64,000 nucleotides of DNA from Chamaelirium japonicum (Eukaryota > Streptophyta > Magnoliopsida > Liliales > Melanthiaceae), in assembly GCA_947650365.1 (NCBI GenBank), contig OX393549.1:14067297-14131296 (forward strand). Reading direction: 5' to 3'. The position numbers were made by a program, and so were the translations under genes. The notes below the pieces were generated by a model. The model searched no databases. It had not been told where the DNA came from and was given only the letters and a program-made list of their open reading frames with translations. Shown piece after piece: positions 1 to 11,569 of this stretch (its first letter is position 1; every line of letters starts with the position of its first letter).

Positions 1-3000
1 TGATACCATCTCGCCGTTCAATAGCACAATGTGTACGAAGAGAGAAAGAAAAAGAAGGAATTCAAATGCAGCAACAAATGATACCATCTCGACGTTTACA
101 ATCGCAACGTGCACGAAGAGAGAGAAAAAAAGAAACATTATCATATACATGTGCAACAACCTCCCAAACTCGAACAAATCTTTCTGTTCGAAATCTTGAA
201 ACGGAATTACTGTCAGTGGCAGACACATCTTCATCGAGATTAAATAACCAGTAAGTTATTTACGTTATTTAAAATAAATTTTTTTTACAAATTTAACTTA
301 TATGAAAACTGTTTTATGTTATTTGCAGCGAGTCTCCAATTCCAGTGACTGCTGAGCATAGTAACGTGGAAAGTGATATGCAAACTACCACATCTACTTT
401 TATTTCTGCTCAGTTTAATGAAGAAACTGTTTACGTTGAAGATGAATTGGAAATTCCAAATTTAAGGCTACAAAGAGATCCAGCACCTAACGTTCAAGAG
501 GGTCGTCATTTTCTCGGCAGGATGGACATAGAATGTCCTTATTGTTCAGCTTTACACTGGATTGATGAAAGATTAACTAGATCGTCATTGACGAATCCTC
601 TATTCGGTACATGCTGCCATGAAGGAAAAATTCGTCTACCTTTACTTTCAAGGCCTCCACCGCAGCTTGAAGCATTGTACGAAGGTGATGATGATCTCTC
701 AAAATCATTTCGACGTTATATTCGAGAATACAATGCAACGAATGCTTTCACAAGTCTCGGTGTCCAGATTGATTCAAGGATAATTTCGGGAAGGGGTCCT
801 AGATCATTCACGATCTATGGAGAGCTTCGACATCGAACGGGAGCCCTGTTGCCAGAACCCGGTCAGGAGGCATCGTACTCCCAGCTGTATATCTATGATC
901 CTAATACGGCGTTGGATATTCGAAATCGTAGGAACCCTCACCTTAGACGTGATGTCTTGAGAATCATTCAAGATAATCTTCTGCGCTATAATCCCTTCAC
1001 GGACAAATTTCGTCAAGCATATGATATCTTAAATCGTCTAGAGAAGGATGGTCAAACTTTACCTGCATACCTCCACTATAGTTCATCAACCGATGGGCGA
1101 CGTTACAACTTGCCGACTTCAGATGAGATAGCAGTCATATTGCCAGGAGACGAAACCGAGATCACATCAATGCGGGATATTGTTATTTATTTACGAGGGA
1201 GAAATGAGCTAATGCGAATTAGTGAATGTCACCCAGCTTACTTGCCTCTACATTATGTGCTATTGTTCCCTTATGGTGATTTTGGATGAGAACCCGAACT
1301 AAAACAGTGGGATGTTATTCGTGGGATACCGTCAAATGAAAGATTGACTCAACTCCAATATTATTGTTATCGTCTGTTTGAACGGCGTACCGAATACTCA
1401 ACCATTTTAAGAGCATGTAAATTATTCCAAGAGTTTATTGTAGATGCTTGGGCTGCTACGGAGCAAAATCGAATGACATGGTATAAGCTTAACCAGTCAA
1501 AACTTCGCGCTGAACTTTTCCAAGGTCTAACTGATGTTGCTGCAGAAGGTCTCCACCCCGATCAAGTGGTCAACGAATAATCCTACCGTCGACACACATC
1601 GGAAGCCCACGTTATATGTTTGAGATATTTCAAGATTCAATGGCCATCACACGCTATAATCACCATCCTGATATTTTCCTTACTATGACTGCCAATCCGA
1701 ACTGGCCTGAAATTACATTTGCCTTGCTGCATCATGAAAAGGCAATTAATCGTCCTGATTTAATTGCCCGTGTATTCGAGTTAAAGAGAAAAGCTCTGAT
1801 GAAGGAGATACAGGAAGGTATGGTTTTCGGTAAAAAAGTTGCGCATGTTTACACAATAGAATTTCAGAAAAGGGGGCTTCCACATATGCATGCACTAATA
1901 TTTCTTCAAGGTCCAGAAAAAATCCGAACATGTGCTCAAGTAGACAAAGTAGTGTGCGCAGAATTTCCGAATCCTGAAGATGATCCAACTTTATTTGAAA
2001 CTATCAAAAAGTGCATGATACATGGACCGTGTGGTTCTCGGAATCCAAATGCGTCCTGTATGGTTAATGGATATTGCACTAAAAGATATCCACGAACTTT
2101 CTCGGAAGAAACAACAATGGATCAGGATGGGTATCCCGTCTACCGTCGCCGTAATAATGGGAGTTTTTCAAACTCAAACGGTTACGAAATTGACAACAGG
2201 GATATGGTACCATATAACCCATACCTATCTAGAATGTTTGACTGTCATATTAATGTAGAGGTATGTGCAGGGCTTAGATGTGTTAAATACATCCACAAGT
2301 ACATCTACAAAGATCATGACCGTACTACAATGGTGCTAGGAGGAGTCAATGAGATTCAACAATATCTCGATGCGAGATATATTGGACCATCGGAAGCTGC
2401 CTGGCGATTATTTGGCCATTCTTTACATGAAGAAGTTCCAAAAGTTGAACGACTAGCAGTACATCTGCCTGGAATGCATCGTGTCATCTATGACCCTTTT
2501 GAATCGATGGATTCGATTGTTTCTAGAGCTCAATCCCAACACTCAACTTTGACTGCTTTTTTTGAATGTTGTGCATCAAATGAATCTGCTCGCGCATTCA
2601 GCTATCAAGAATTTCCTCAATATTTCGTATGGAATAAAAGACATAAGATTTGGACACCAAGAAAAAGGGGATATGCAATTGGAAGGATGTACTTTGTGAG
2701 CCCTAGCTCAGGTGAGAGATTTTATTTGCGTTTGCTTTTATCTATTGTTAAAGGCCCACAGTCTTTCGAATATCTACGCACAGTAAACAATGTCCTGCAT
2801 AGTACTTTTAAAGCTGCATGTGTTGCGAGAGGTCTTCTAGAAGATGATGAAGAATGGATTCAGTGCCTTGAAGAGGCTTCAATTATTAATACTGGGTATC
2901 AATTAAGGAGACTCTTTGCTGTTATACTCTCTCAGTGCTCTCCTGTAGAACCACATGTTCTTTGGAATAAATTTTCAGTACATATCTGTGATGATCTTGC

Positions 3001-4701
3001 TCATAAAATACGTCAAAAATTTATGATGGAAAATCCAAGTGAAAGTCAGGTTGAAGATTATGGTCTCTATCTTCTTGATCGACTACTTCAAGAGTCTGGC
3101 AAAAGTTTAACTGACTTCCCGTCAATGCCACAACCAACTGGAAACTGGAGCACAATAGTTGGTAATAAGCTATTATTCGATCATTATCAATTACAAAACG
3201 ACGCACAACAGATTGATTCACAAGTAAATGTTGATCGACTAAATGTCTCGCAGCGTTCTGCTTTCAATCTTATCTTTTCATCGGTTTTGGAAAAAAAAGG
3301 TACTACTTTCTTCTTAAGTGGAGGGGCGGGAACCGGAAAGACCTTTTTATACAATACAGTAGCAACGAAATGTCGAAGCCTCGGCCATGTTGTTATTACA
3401 GTTGCGTCGTCTGGTATCGCGTCGTTATTACTGATTGGAGGACGAACTGCACATTCAACTTTTTGTATACCACTTGATGTTTTGGATAATTCATTCTGTG
3501 GATTTAGCAAACAGTCATTACAGTCAGAGCTTTTGAGAGAAACAAAATTAATAATATGGGATGAGGTTCCTATGCAACATAGGTATTGCGTCGAAGCAGT
3601 CGATCGTACATTACAGGATATATGTGACAATACCAGACCATTTGGAGGTATCACTACTGTTCTAGGTAGAGATTTTCGACAAATATTGCCAGTTATACCG
3701 AAAGGTGTACGCGAGGAAATTGTTGCTGCAACATTGAGACGATCTTCACTCTGGAAGCATGTACATGTCTTAACTTTGAACTCCAATATGCGTCTGGATG
3801 AAGGGAATCCAAGTAATGTTGCTTTCGCATCATTTCTGCAACAAGTAAGATTACTTTATTTAATAATGATTTACCATTTTTATAAAGTTAAAATATTTAT
3901 GAAATAAATGATTGATATTATCTTTTATTACTCTAGATCGGAACAAATCCAGAAGAAATATTACAAATTCCATCAGAAATGCACAAGTCTCGAACCCTCT
4001 CTGAGTTGCTAACTAGGGTTTACCCGCAGTTGCATGCGTTGGGTACGGTTACCCCAAGTTATTTAACAGAACAAATAATTTTGTCCGCACGAAATGACGA
4101 TGTCAACGCAATTAATAATGCTGCGTTAGATCAGTTTCCAGCGGAGCCTATAACTTATTTTGCTGCAGACAAGATATCAGAAGATGAAAATGATCAAACG
4201 ATTACAAATCGATATCCCAATGAATTTTTAAATTCATTGAATCCATCAGGGTTACCGCCGTTCAAGTTAGAACTCAAAGTTGGATGTCCAATAATTTTAC
4301 TACGGAATATTGCACCGAAGGACGGTCTCTGTAACGGCACGCGACTAATGGTTGTAAGATGCGCATCACGTATAATTAAAGCTCAAATTCTATCAGGAGA
4401 TAAATCTGGGAGTTTGGTCTTCATTCCAAGAATATCCTTAACTCCGTCATCGACTGAATTGCCAATACACATGACTAGACGTCAGTTCCCAGTACGGTTA
4501 GCATATGCGATGACAATCAACAAATCTCAAGGACAATCAGTAAAAATTGTTGGTGTTGATCTGCATACACCTGTGTTTAGTCATGGACAACTATATGTGG
4601 CCCTTTCAAGGTGTACAAATTTTGATCGTATAAGTATACTACTTCTCGATGATAGCCCCAGTTCTACAACGAATATTGTTTATCCTGAGGTCCTCTTATA
4701 G
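1..4701 (+). pseudogene. Helitron Rep/helicase (RepHel), decayed, 5' end outside window
   Basis: Rolling-circle transposase-helicase of a plant Helitron, which nicks and unwinds DNA for replicative transposition. Exons read as 1-250, 329-3844 and 3937-4701, with GT-AG introns of 78 and 92 bp. The N-terminus contains a 78-bp in-frame tandem repeat (1-78 and 79 onward). The Rep domain shows the HUH motif in [10 protein letters not shown] (about 1876-1905) and the catalytic tyrosine region KYIHKYIYK (about 2284-2310). The helicase shows Walker A GGAGTGKT (about 3319-3343), Walker B IIWDE (about 3550) and a late helicase motif ending YVALSRC (about 4595-4615). Lesions: an in-frame TGA at 1287-1289 where relatives have Trp, and an apparent 1-bp loss near 1568 that shifts frame. 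GRDFRQ replaces the usual GGDFRQ. The rest is well conserved, so inactivation looks recent. The upstream terminus is not in view. Confidence 0.93.
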
Positions 4702-5270
4702 TTATAAGATATCCAAGTAAGTATCTTGCACCACCGTCAAATATATTATTTACTCTAAAATGTTTAAACAAAAATACTATGCTCAGTTGATCTATTGATT
4801 ATAACATTTGAAATTAATTAATACTTCTCTATCGTTGGATCACAGAGTCATGTGTGCAACGAGACCTATATAACCTGTGTGGTATGCGCGACCGATCAGT
4901 TACTTTCGTAAGCACTCTGACTATAATTTATTGTTTATTATTTTTTTGTTAAATCTTTAAATAATAACACCTGAATATTTTTTATTTTTAAATAGCTTCT
5001 GTACCAAGGATGTGGATGTACTACACTACACACGGATGTGGATGTGCGACGAGTGTATCACTGCAGCACTGGAGTGATTTGTAGTTTCAAAATATCTATA
5101 GATAAAAATGTATTGGAAAGATTGGAAAAAATCAGAACGGTTTTTATTATCTAGCATATGTTGTACTGTATTGTAGTGATTAAACATCGTGATAATATTG
5201 GAGTGCGATTATTATGTTATAGTATATTAAAATTTACATCTTTATTGTTCTTTCTCATACACAGCCGCGT
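4702..5270. other. AT-rich Helitron-adjacent DNA, no gene recognised
   Basis: Follows the RepHel stop codon. Splice-like signals occur (for example GTAAGC at about 4909), and short phrases such as GGATGTGGATGT repeat near 5010-5045. I see no convincing coding exon and no Helitron hairpin plus CTRR end here. Confidence 0.4.
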
Positions 5271-5742
5271 ATGGGCAGACTGAGTGTGGTGGGCACCAGC
5301 GGTGACGTAGCTTGGCGGCTCAGGTTAAGCACCCATAATATGAATCTCTTAATTAGAAGAGCATGGATTGAGATGGAATTGAATCGTATGTGTTTTCGAA
5401 AGAAAATTTTAAAATTGCATTTATAATTTTACAAATGCATAGATTTGATGATATTGATCATACATTTCAGAAAGAGAGGTTCATAGTGTCTTAGAGCGTC
5501 ATATTGAAGAGCAAAACATGGTACGAGATGCGGCAGTCTGGAGAGAGCGCCAGGCTGTTCAACGTTATCGGTTACGGTTACAGATGAGGCAGCGACGACA
5601 AGAGGAGTGGCGACGACGGCAGGAGGAGTGGCGACGATGCCAGGAGGAGTGGCGACGACGACAGGAGGAGTGGCGACGACGACAGGAGGAGTGGCACCGG
5701 CGACAGGAGGAGTGGCGACGCCGACAGGAGTGGCGGCGATGA
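5271..5742 (+). CDS. Hypothetical two-exon ORF with RRRQEEW heptad repeats
   Basis: Family not recognised. Exon 5271-5385 (ATG start) and exon 5471-5742 (TGA stop) join in frame across a GTATGT...TTTCAG intron to give about 128 residues. The N-terminal part (MGRLSVVGTSGDVAWRLRL) is followed by a charged region and then about seven copies of a seven-residue unit RRRQEEW, encoded by a 21-bp in-frame minisatellite. The product would be strongly basic-acidic and helix-prone, with Trp every seven residues. An AG acceptor also lies just before the ATG, at 5263-5264, so there may be an upstream exon. It sits 570 bp after the Helitron helicase in the same orientation and could be an accessory Helitron ORF, a captured fragment, or a chance reading of the minisatellite. 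Confidence 0.35.
5583..5740 (+). repeat. 21-bp minisatellite (GGAGGAGTGGCGACGACGACA type)
   Basis: About seven head-to-tail copies of a 21-bp unit built on GAGTGGCGACGACGACAGGA, with a few substitutions and a shortened last unit. The period is a multiple of three, so all copies stay in one frame. Confidence 0.9.
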
Positions 5743-6018
5743 CAGGCTGCAGGTGTTGAGGCTGCAGAGAGCACGTCTGAGACGATGAGAGTCTAATTTT
5801 AGTATGCATCCATGATATTGTACTTTTTGCCAGAGATTTCTTTTATATTTAAAGTCAGCTCTATTTGTGTAAGCAACTCTTGCTTTAGATGTCAAGCACT
5901 TCTTCAAATGTCAACACTGAGTCTACCTCTGCTATTTTCACACCTGAGGTTTCATGACTATTATCTCCTTCAAGATCAGGTGAAAACATAAAATCTGAAT
6001 TGCGTATAATATCTGAAG

Positions 6019-6038
6019 TGTGTGTGTGTGTGTGTGTA
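6019..6038. repeat. (GT)n microsatellite
   Basis: About nine TG dinucleotides in AT-rich non-coding DNA between the heptad-repeat ORF and the MAPKKK exon. Confidence 0.8.
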
Positions 6039-6254
6039 AAGATGTGTTGAAAACATGTGCCAAAAGACCTAAGAGAGACATACTTCTAAAGTTACTTCTT
6101 GAAAATATGAATTTGCGTATAATTTTTGAAGTCAAGTGGTCCTTCTTGAAAATCTGCTTGCTTTTATCCTTGCAGGTCTTCTGCTTTATAGGAAACAGTA
6201 CATGAGACTGAAGGGAATGAATTAGATTTCAAGGCAGGTTGAACTGTTAATGAC

Positions 6255-6349
6255 CTGTGCCAACAGCTCTCGATTATTGACACCCACTGCGGATCCAGGT
6301 CACCCGGGAGTTCCAGCCTCTGATTCATAAATCCTACAGCTCCAATGAC
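6255..6349 (-). pseudogene. Single exon of a Raf-like MAPKKK (CTR1/EDR1 type kinase)
   Basis: The minus strand encodes VIGAVGFMNQRLELPGDL followed by DPQWVSIIESCWH. This is the C-lobe segment of plant Raf-like MAP3 kinases just before the conserved Pro/Arg-rich subdomain XI. The 95-bp exon is bounded by AG (plus strand 6350-6351) and GT (plus strand 6253-6254), matching a normal internal exon of that family. No preceding or following kinase exon is seen nearby, so it is an isolated gene fragment rather than a working gene. It lies between the Helitron helicase and an IPP isomerase fragment, which suits gene-fragment capture by a mobile element. Recognition rests on remembered family sequence, not a search. 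Confidence 0.7.
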
Positions 6350-6611
6350 CTTAAGGAAATAAAACCATGTCAAAAGTTGCTTAAACAAAAAATTTACAAC
6401 TCTGAAAGGACATGATATTTCTACTGATCTGATGTAAGTGTGCTACATACTGAGAAAAACGTTAACTCACCCCTCGGCGTTTGACAAATCTGTTTACTTT
6501 TAAGTAGAACGTGAACAAATTTTTTCTGTATATTTGTTTAGAGCTCTATTCAAATATATATATATATTTTCAAATAAGCTGTTATACATCTGTTCATGAG
6601 AAGTGGAATAA

Positions 6612-6649
<38 letters not shown>

Positions 6650-7037
6650 GCAATCAGATTTAGAGATACAATCAATTATGTTTTAGAGAGTGATGAGTGC
6701 AATCAGATTTTAAATAAGTGCAATCACGTTCTATAGAGATACAAGTGATTTTTGAGATATAGAAGTGCAATAAAGTTTTATAGAGAGAGGGAAGTGCAAT
6801 CAGGTTTACGAAGAGAAGTGCAATCGGGTTTTAGAGAGAGAGAGGAAGAGCAATCAGGTTTATGAGAGAAATAAGTGCAATCCGGTTTTGAGATAGAAGT
6901 GCAATCCGGTTTACGAGAGAGAAGTGCAATCCGGTTTTAGAGTGAGGTGCAATCAGATTGTAATCAGTCAATTTGGCTAACAAGGACAAACTGGTTCTTA
7001 AGACATTTTACCAATGTTTCAGCAAGTAGCCTCAACC
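6350..7037. repeat. Degenerate GA-rich / GTGCAATC minisatellite
   Basis: From 6614 there is (GA)n, then to about 6960 roughly nine irregular copies of a 25-40-bp unit containing AAGTGCAATC(A/C)GGTTT and a variable GAGAGA run. 6350-6610 has no recognisable gene. Confidence 0.75.
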
Positions 7038-7057
7038 CCCCCCCCCCCCCCCCCCCC
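7038..7057. repeat. Poly-C tract
   Basis: About 20 consecutive C, followed by a further CCCCC run. A likely site of assembly or polymerase slippage. Confidence 0.9.
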
Positions 7058-7559
7058 AACCCCCCACCCTGGTGTTAATTCTTGATTTTTCTCCGTTATA
7101 TTGCTGGTTCCCTGATAATTTCTGCTGTGATTAATTATTCCCTACTGCAGTATGCAATATAAATTCATATTTAATTGCAGTGTTTGAAAAGTAGTCCCAT
7201 GCTCATATATATCTATTGTTTGTGAGTTTTGCTCAATCAAGAGCCATTATAGTATCAAGTAATTTATTAGTAGGTGTTGAATTGTATCTCTAGACATTCT
7301 TTCTTTTGAAAAAAGTTATAGAATTTCAATCCTTTAATTTTATTTCAAAAAGGTTGTTTATATGCCACAAATTTTTATTCAAAACACAGACGATGAGGTG
7401 GGTAGTAAAGTCAACAACTTGCTTACCACCCAAACGTGGTGTGCCAAGTCATCCATTTGATGGGCACAACATGGGAGGCGGCTTTTTCTATTTTTTTTTA
7501 TGTTGAATAAATATTGACCTTGGGCACAACATGGTGATTACTGTTACCATCCTTAAAAT

Positions 7560-7650
7560 ATTGACCCCTCCCTTAAAAATTTTTCATACCCCCAAAATCT
7601 TTTGCCACCACCAAAATGTTGCCGCCACCCTCTAAAAATTATCACCGCCC
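7560..7650. repeat. Copy of the AAATNTTGCCGCCACCCTCT repeat family
   Basis: C-rich 30-40-bp phrases (CCCCAAAATCTTTTGCC, AAAATGTTGCCGCCACCCTC, TAAAAATTATCACCGCCCTC) that recur at 10640-11030, just before the Helitron-like terminus. The isomerase fragment begins exactly where this copy ends. Confidence 0.75.
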
Positions 7651-7668
7651 TCTTTATCGTGATTCTAA

Positions 7669-9046
<1,378 letters not shown>

Positions 9047-9133
9047 AGGGACGACGGTTGTGGGGGGGACAAATGAACTGAGACAAAGCGACGGTTCAGA
9101 TTTATGCAGAGGAGGGGGATAAATCACCGTCGT

Positions 9134-9312
9134 CCGTTTTCTATCCGAATCCCACTCAATCTCTTAAATGCCCAACTCAATCACAGCCGTCCATTGCCTA
9201 ACCCTGCCCATCTAACCCCGCCGTCCGTTTTCTATCCGAATCCCACTCAACCTCTTAAATGCTGAATGCAATCACAGCCGTCCATTACCTAACCCTGCCT
9301 AACAAACCCGCC
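9134..9312. repeat. Two-copy tandem repeat, about 95 bp
   Basis: The block starting CCGTCCGTTTTCTATCCGAA and continuing through CAATCACAGCCGTCCATT occurs twice head to tail with few differences. Confidence 0.85.
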
Positions 9313-9545
9313 CCCTGTGCCGTTCTCTCTCTCTCGGAAGCCGCCCCCCACGCCCTCCCTCTCTCTCTTGGAAATCGGAGACCCCCGTCCCCCTATGCCG
9401 TTCTCTCTCTCTCGGAAGCCGCCCCCCACGCCCTCCCTCTCTCTCTTGGAACCCGGAGACCCCCGCCCCTGTGCCGTTCTCTCTCTCTCGGAAGCCGCCC
9501 CCCACGCCCCCCCCCCCCTGTGCCGTTCTCTCTCTCTCTCGACAT
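9313..9545. repeat. Three-copy CT-rich tandem repeat
   Basis: GTGCCGTTCTCTCTCTCTCG then GAAGCCGCCCCCCACGCCC repeats three times with a period near 95 bp; the last copies are shortened. ORFs across it on both strands are artefacts of low complexity. Confidence 0.85.
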
Positions 9546-10140
9546 CTCTCTCTATCCCTCGCCAGATCTTAATCAATTGTGAAGATCTTTTTCAACCTTC
9601 ACATATTAAATTAGCATACTTTTTGGTGATTTAAATGCTTATCTTGAATCAATTGTGAAGATCGGTGTTGTGCAATTCGTTGCAGTGGTTCCGGGATGCC
9701 CAACTTTGAGAGTTGGCCAATGCAAGGTATTGAATCTTTTACTGATGCTAATAACATGGTTTGTTTTGTTTGAAGTTGGGAGGCTAAAGGTATTCATTAT
9801 GTGTTAGAACCCTTTGAGTTATGCCAGAGTTGGGGGGTAGGAGCAGATCCAATCAGGGTTTTCTAATGCATGTGGTTTTGGCGAGAGTAGGAGCAGATCC
9901 GATCAGTTTTTGGGTTTTCCTTTTTTTCTTTCATCTTTCCTCTGTTTTTCATTCCTTCATTTTTTCAAACAACTTGATTCATTTTTTAAGGAAAAAAATA
10001 AGAGAGAGACAACTGTAGTCGTCACCTCCATTGCATTGTCCATACCATACGAGTCGAGAGTAGGAACAAAAACGACAACTGTAGCATTCAAGCCCTTCTC
10101 TCTTTGTTTCGAATAATAGAATTCAGAGAGAATATGTGGG
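9546..10140. other. Non-coding accessory DNA
   Basis: No recognisable coding exon. GTAGGAGCAGATCC(A/G)ATCAG appears twice (about 9838 and 9886), and ACAACTGTAG appears twice (about 10009 and 10075). Otherwise featureless. Confidence 0.3.
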
Positions 10141-10159
10141 GTTGTATGTGTGATCCCGC

Positions 10160-10282
10160 CCACCATGTAATAGTGTGGTGGCCGATTTGCATGCATGGAT
10201 TAGTGTGAGCCAATTGGATTAGTGTGGTGGCCGATTTGCATGCATGGATTAGTGTGGTGGCCGATTTGCATGCATGGATTAG
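10160..10282. repeat. 29-30-bp minisatellite
   Basis: Three near-identical copies of GTGGTGGCCGATTTGCATGC plus ATGGATTAGT, with one partial variant between them, followed by a short poly-G. Confidence 0.9.
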
Positions 10283-10639
10283 TGGGGGGGGGGGGTAATG
10301 TTTTTTTTTTTTCTTGCTGATTTGGCAAAAAATCAGCAAATTTGATGATTTTGCACAACCTGATTTTTTATTTTGCAAGAGTTCAAGATGATTTTTTAGG
10401 AATTCAAGAAAGTATTCAAAGCTCTATTTTGCACAACCTGATTTTTATCAACCTGAATTTTTTGAGTGCACATTCTAGAAGAGTATAAGGATATTTTAGG
10501 AATCCTATGACAATAAATTGTTTAGGATGCCATATTTGACTTTTCAAGAAAAAGAAAACGAGGGGGCTTTTGCATATTAGGATATATGAGTGCACCATTC
10601 TTGAAAACGAGGGGGCTTTTTTGAAATAATTTTCGTCCT

Positions 10640-11048
10640 TGAAATAATTATTGCCGCCCTCAAAATATTGCCGCCACCCTCTAAAAATTATCACCGCCCT
10701 TGAAATATTTTCGTCGTCCTCGAAATATTTTCGTCGTCCTCGAAATCTTTTTCGTGTATGACCCCCCCTCCCCCCTATCAAAATAATATCGTTGCCCATG
10801 AACTATCATTGTCTCCCTCAAAATATTGCCATCACCCTCTAAATATTATCACCGTCATCAAAATGTTTCCGTCGCCCTTGAAATCTTTTTCGTGTCCTTG
10901 GGCACGGGGATTTACAGGTTTCACGCCCTCAAAATCTTTTGCCGCCCCCAAAATGTTGCCGTCACCCTCTAAAAATTATCCCCGCCCTCGAAATATTTTT
11001 GTCGTCCTAGAAATCTTTTCCGTGACCTTGGGCACGGGGTTTTTACTA

Positions 11049-11049
<1 letters not shown>
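10640..11049 (+). mobile_element. Helitron-type 3' end with subterminal repeats
   Basis: An array of CCGCCCTCGAAATATTTTCG-like phrases ends in a hairpin (CCGTGACC-TT-GGGCACGG), then a short T-rich stretch, then CTAG at 11046-11049, followed by T from a (TA)n target. A hairpin followed by CTRR and a T is the Helitron 3' signature. A second hairpin copy without CTAG lies at about 10893-10910, as if the terminus was duplicated. Orientation agrees with the RepHel gene at 1-4701, so this could be the end of the same element, which would then exceed 11 kb, or of a non-autonomous relative. The 5' end was not identified. Confidence 0.55.

Positions 11050-11085
<36 letters not shown>
11050..11085. repeat. 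(TA)n microsatellite left of foldback
   Basis: About 35 bp of TA between the Helitron-like CTAG and the foldback element. Confidence 0.95.
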
Positions 11086-11088
<3 letters not shown>

Positions 11089-11476
11089 GAATGGGATGCT
11101 GCCTATCAAAGCAGCGTTTTTGCTGCTTTGAGACATTGTTTGACCATTCTAGAAGTTTTGGAATTTGATGAAATTTGATGAGGGTGTTGTCTAGGGTAAG
11201 ATGATCATCCTCACAAATTTTCATCAAATTCCAAAACTTCTAAGAGGGTCAAATGGTCAAAGCAAAATGCTGCAGATTTTAACGGCGACTGCAGACGACT
11301 GATTTTGCTTCGACCATTTGAACCCCCTAGAAGTTTTGGAATTTGATGAAAATTTGTGAGGATGATCATCTTACCCTAGACAACACCCTCACCAAATTTT
11401 ATCAAATTCCAAAACTTCTAGGATGGTCAAACAATGTCTCAAAGCAGCAAAACATGCTGCTTTGATAGGCAGCATC

Positions 11477-11481
<5 letters not shown>
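11086..11481. mobile_element. Foldback element with nested palindromes, TA-flanked
   Basis: About 396 bp. The outer arms (about 11087-11270 and 11300-11481) are near-perfect inverted repeats starting ATGGGATGCTGCCTATCAAA. Each arm is itself a hairpin: AAGTTTTGGAATTTGATG recurs inverted within the same arm, so the phrase occurs four times in alternating orientation. No coding capacity. (TA)n lies on both sides, so any TA target duplication is hidden. It resembles microsatellite-associated MITEs (Micron-like) or Mutator/foldback derivatives; the superfamily is not determined. Confidence 0.85.

Positions 11482-11483
<2 letters not shown>

Positions 11484-11569
<86 letters not shown>

Noticed and set aside
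1746..1988. Minus-strand ORFs inside the Helitron gene
   Set aside because: Shadows of the well-supported plus-strand RepHel frame.
9289..9576. Arg/Glu-rich ORFs in the CT-rich tandem repeat
   Set aside because: They follow from (CT)n read on either strand.
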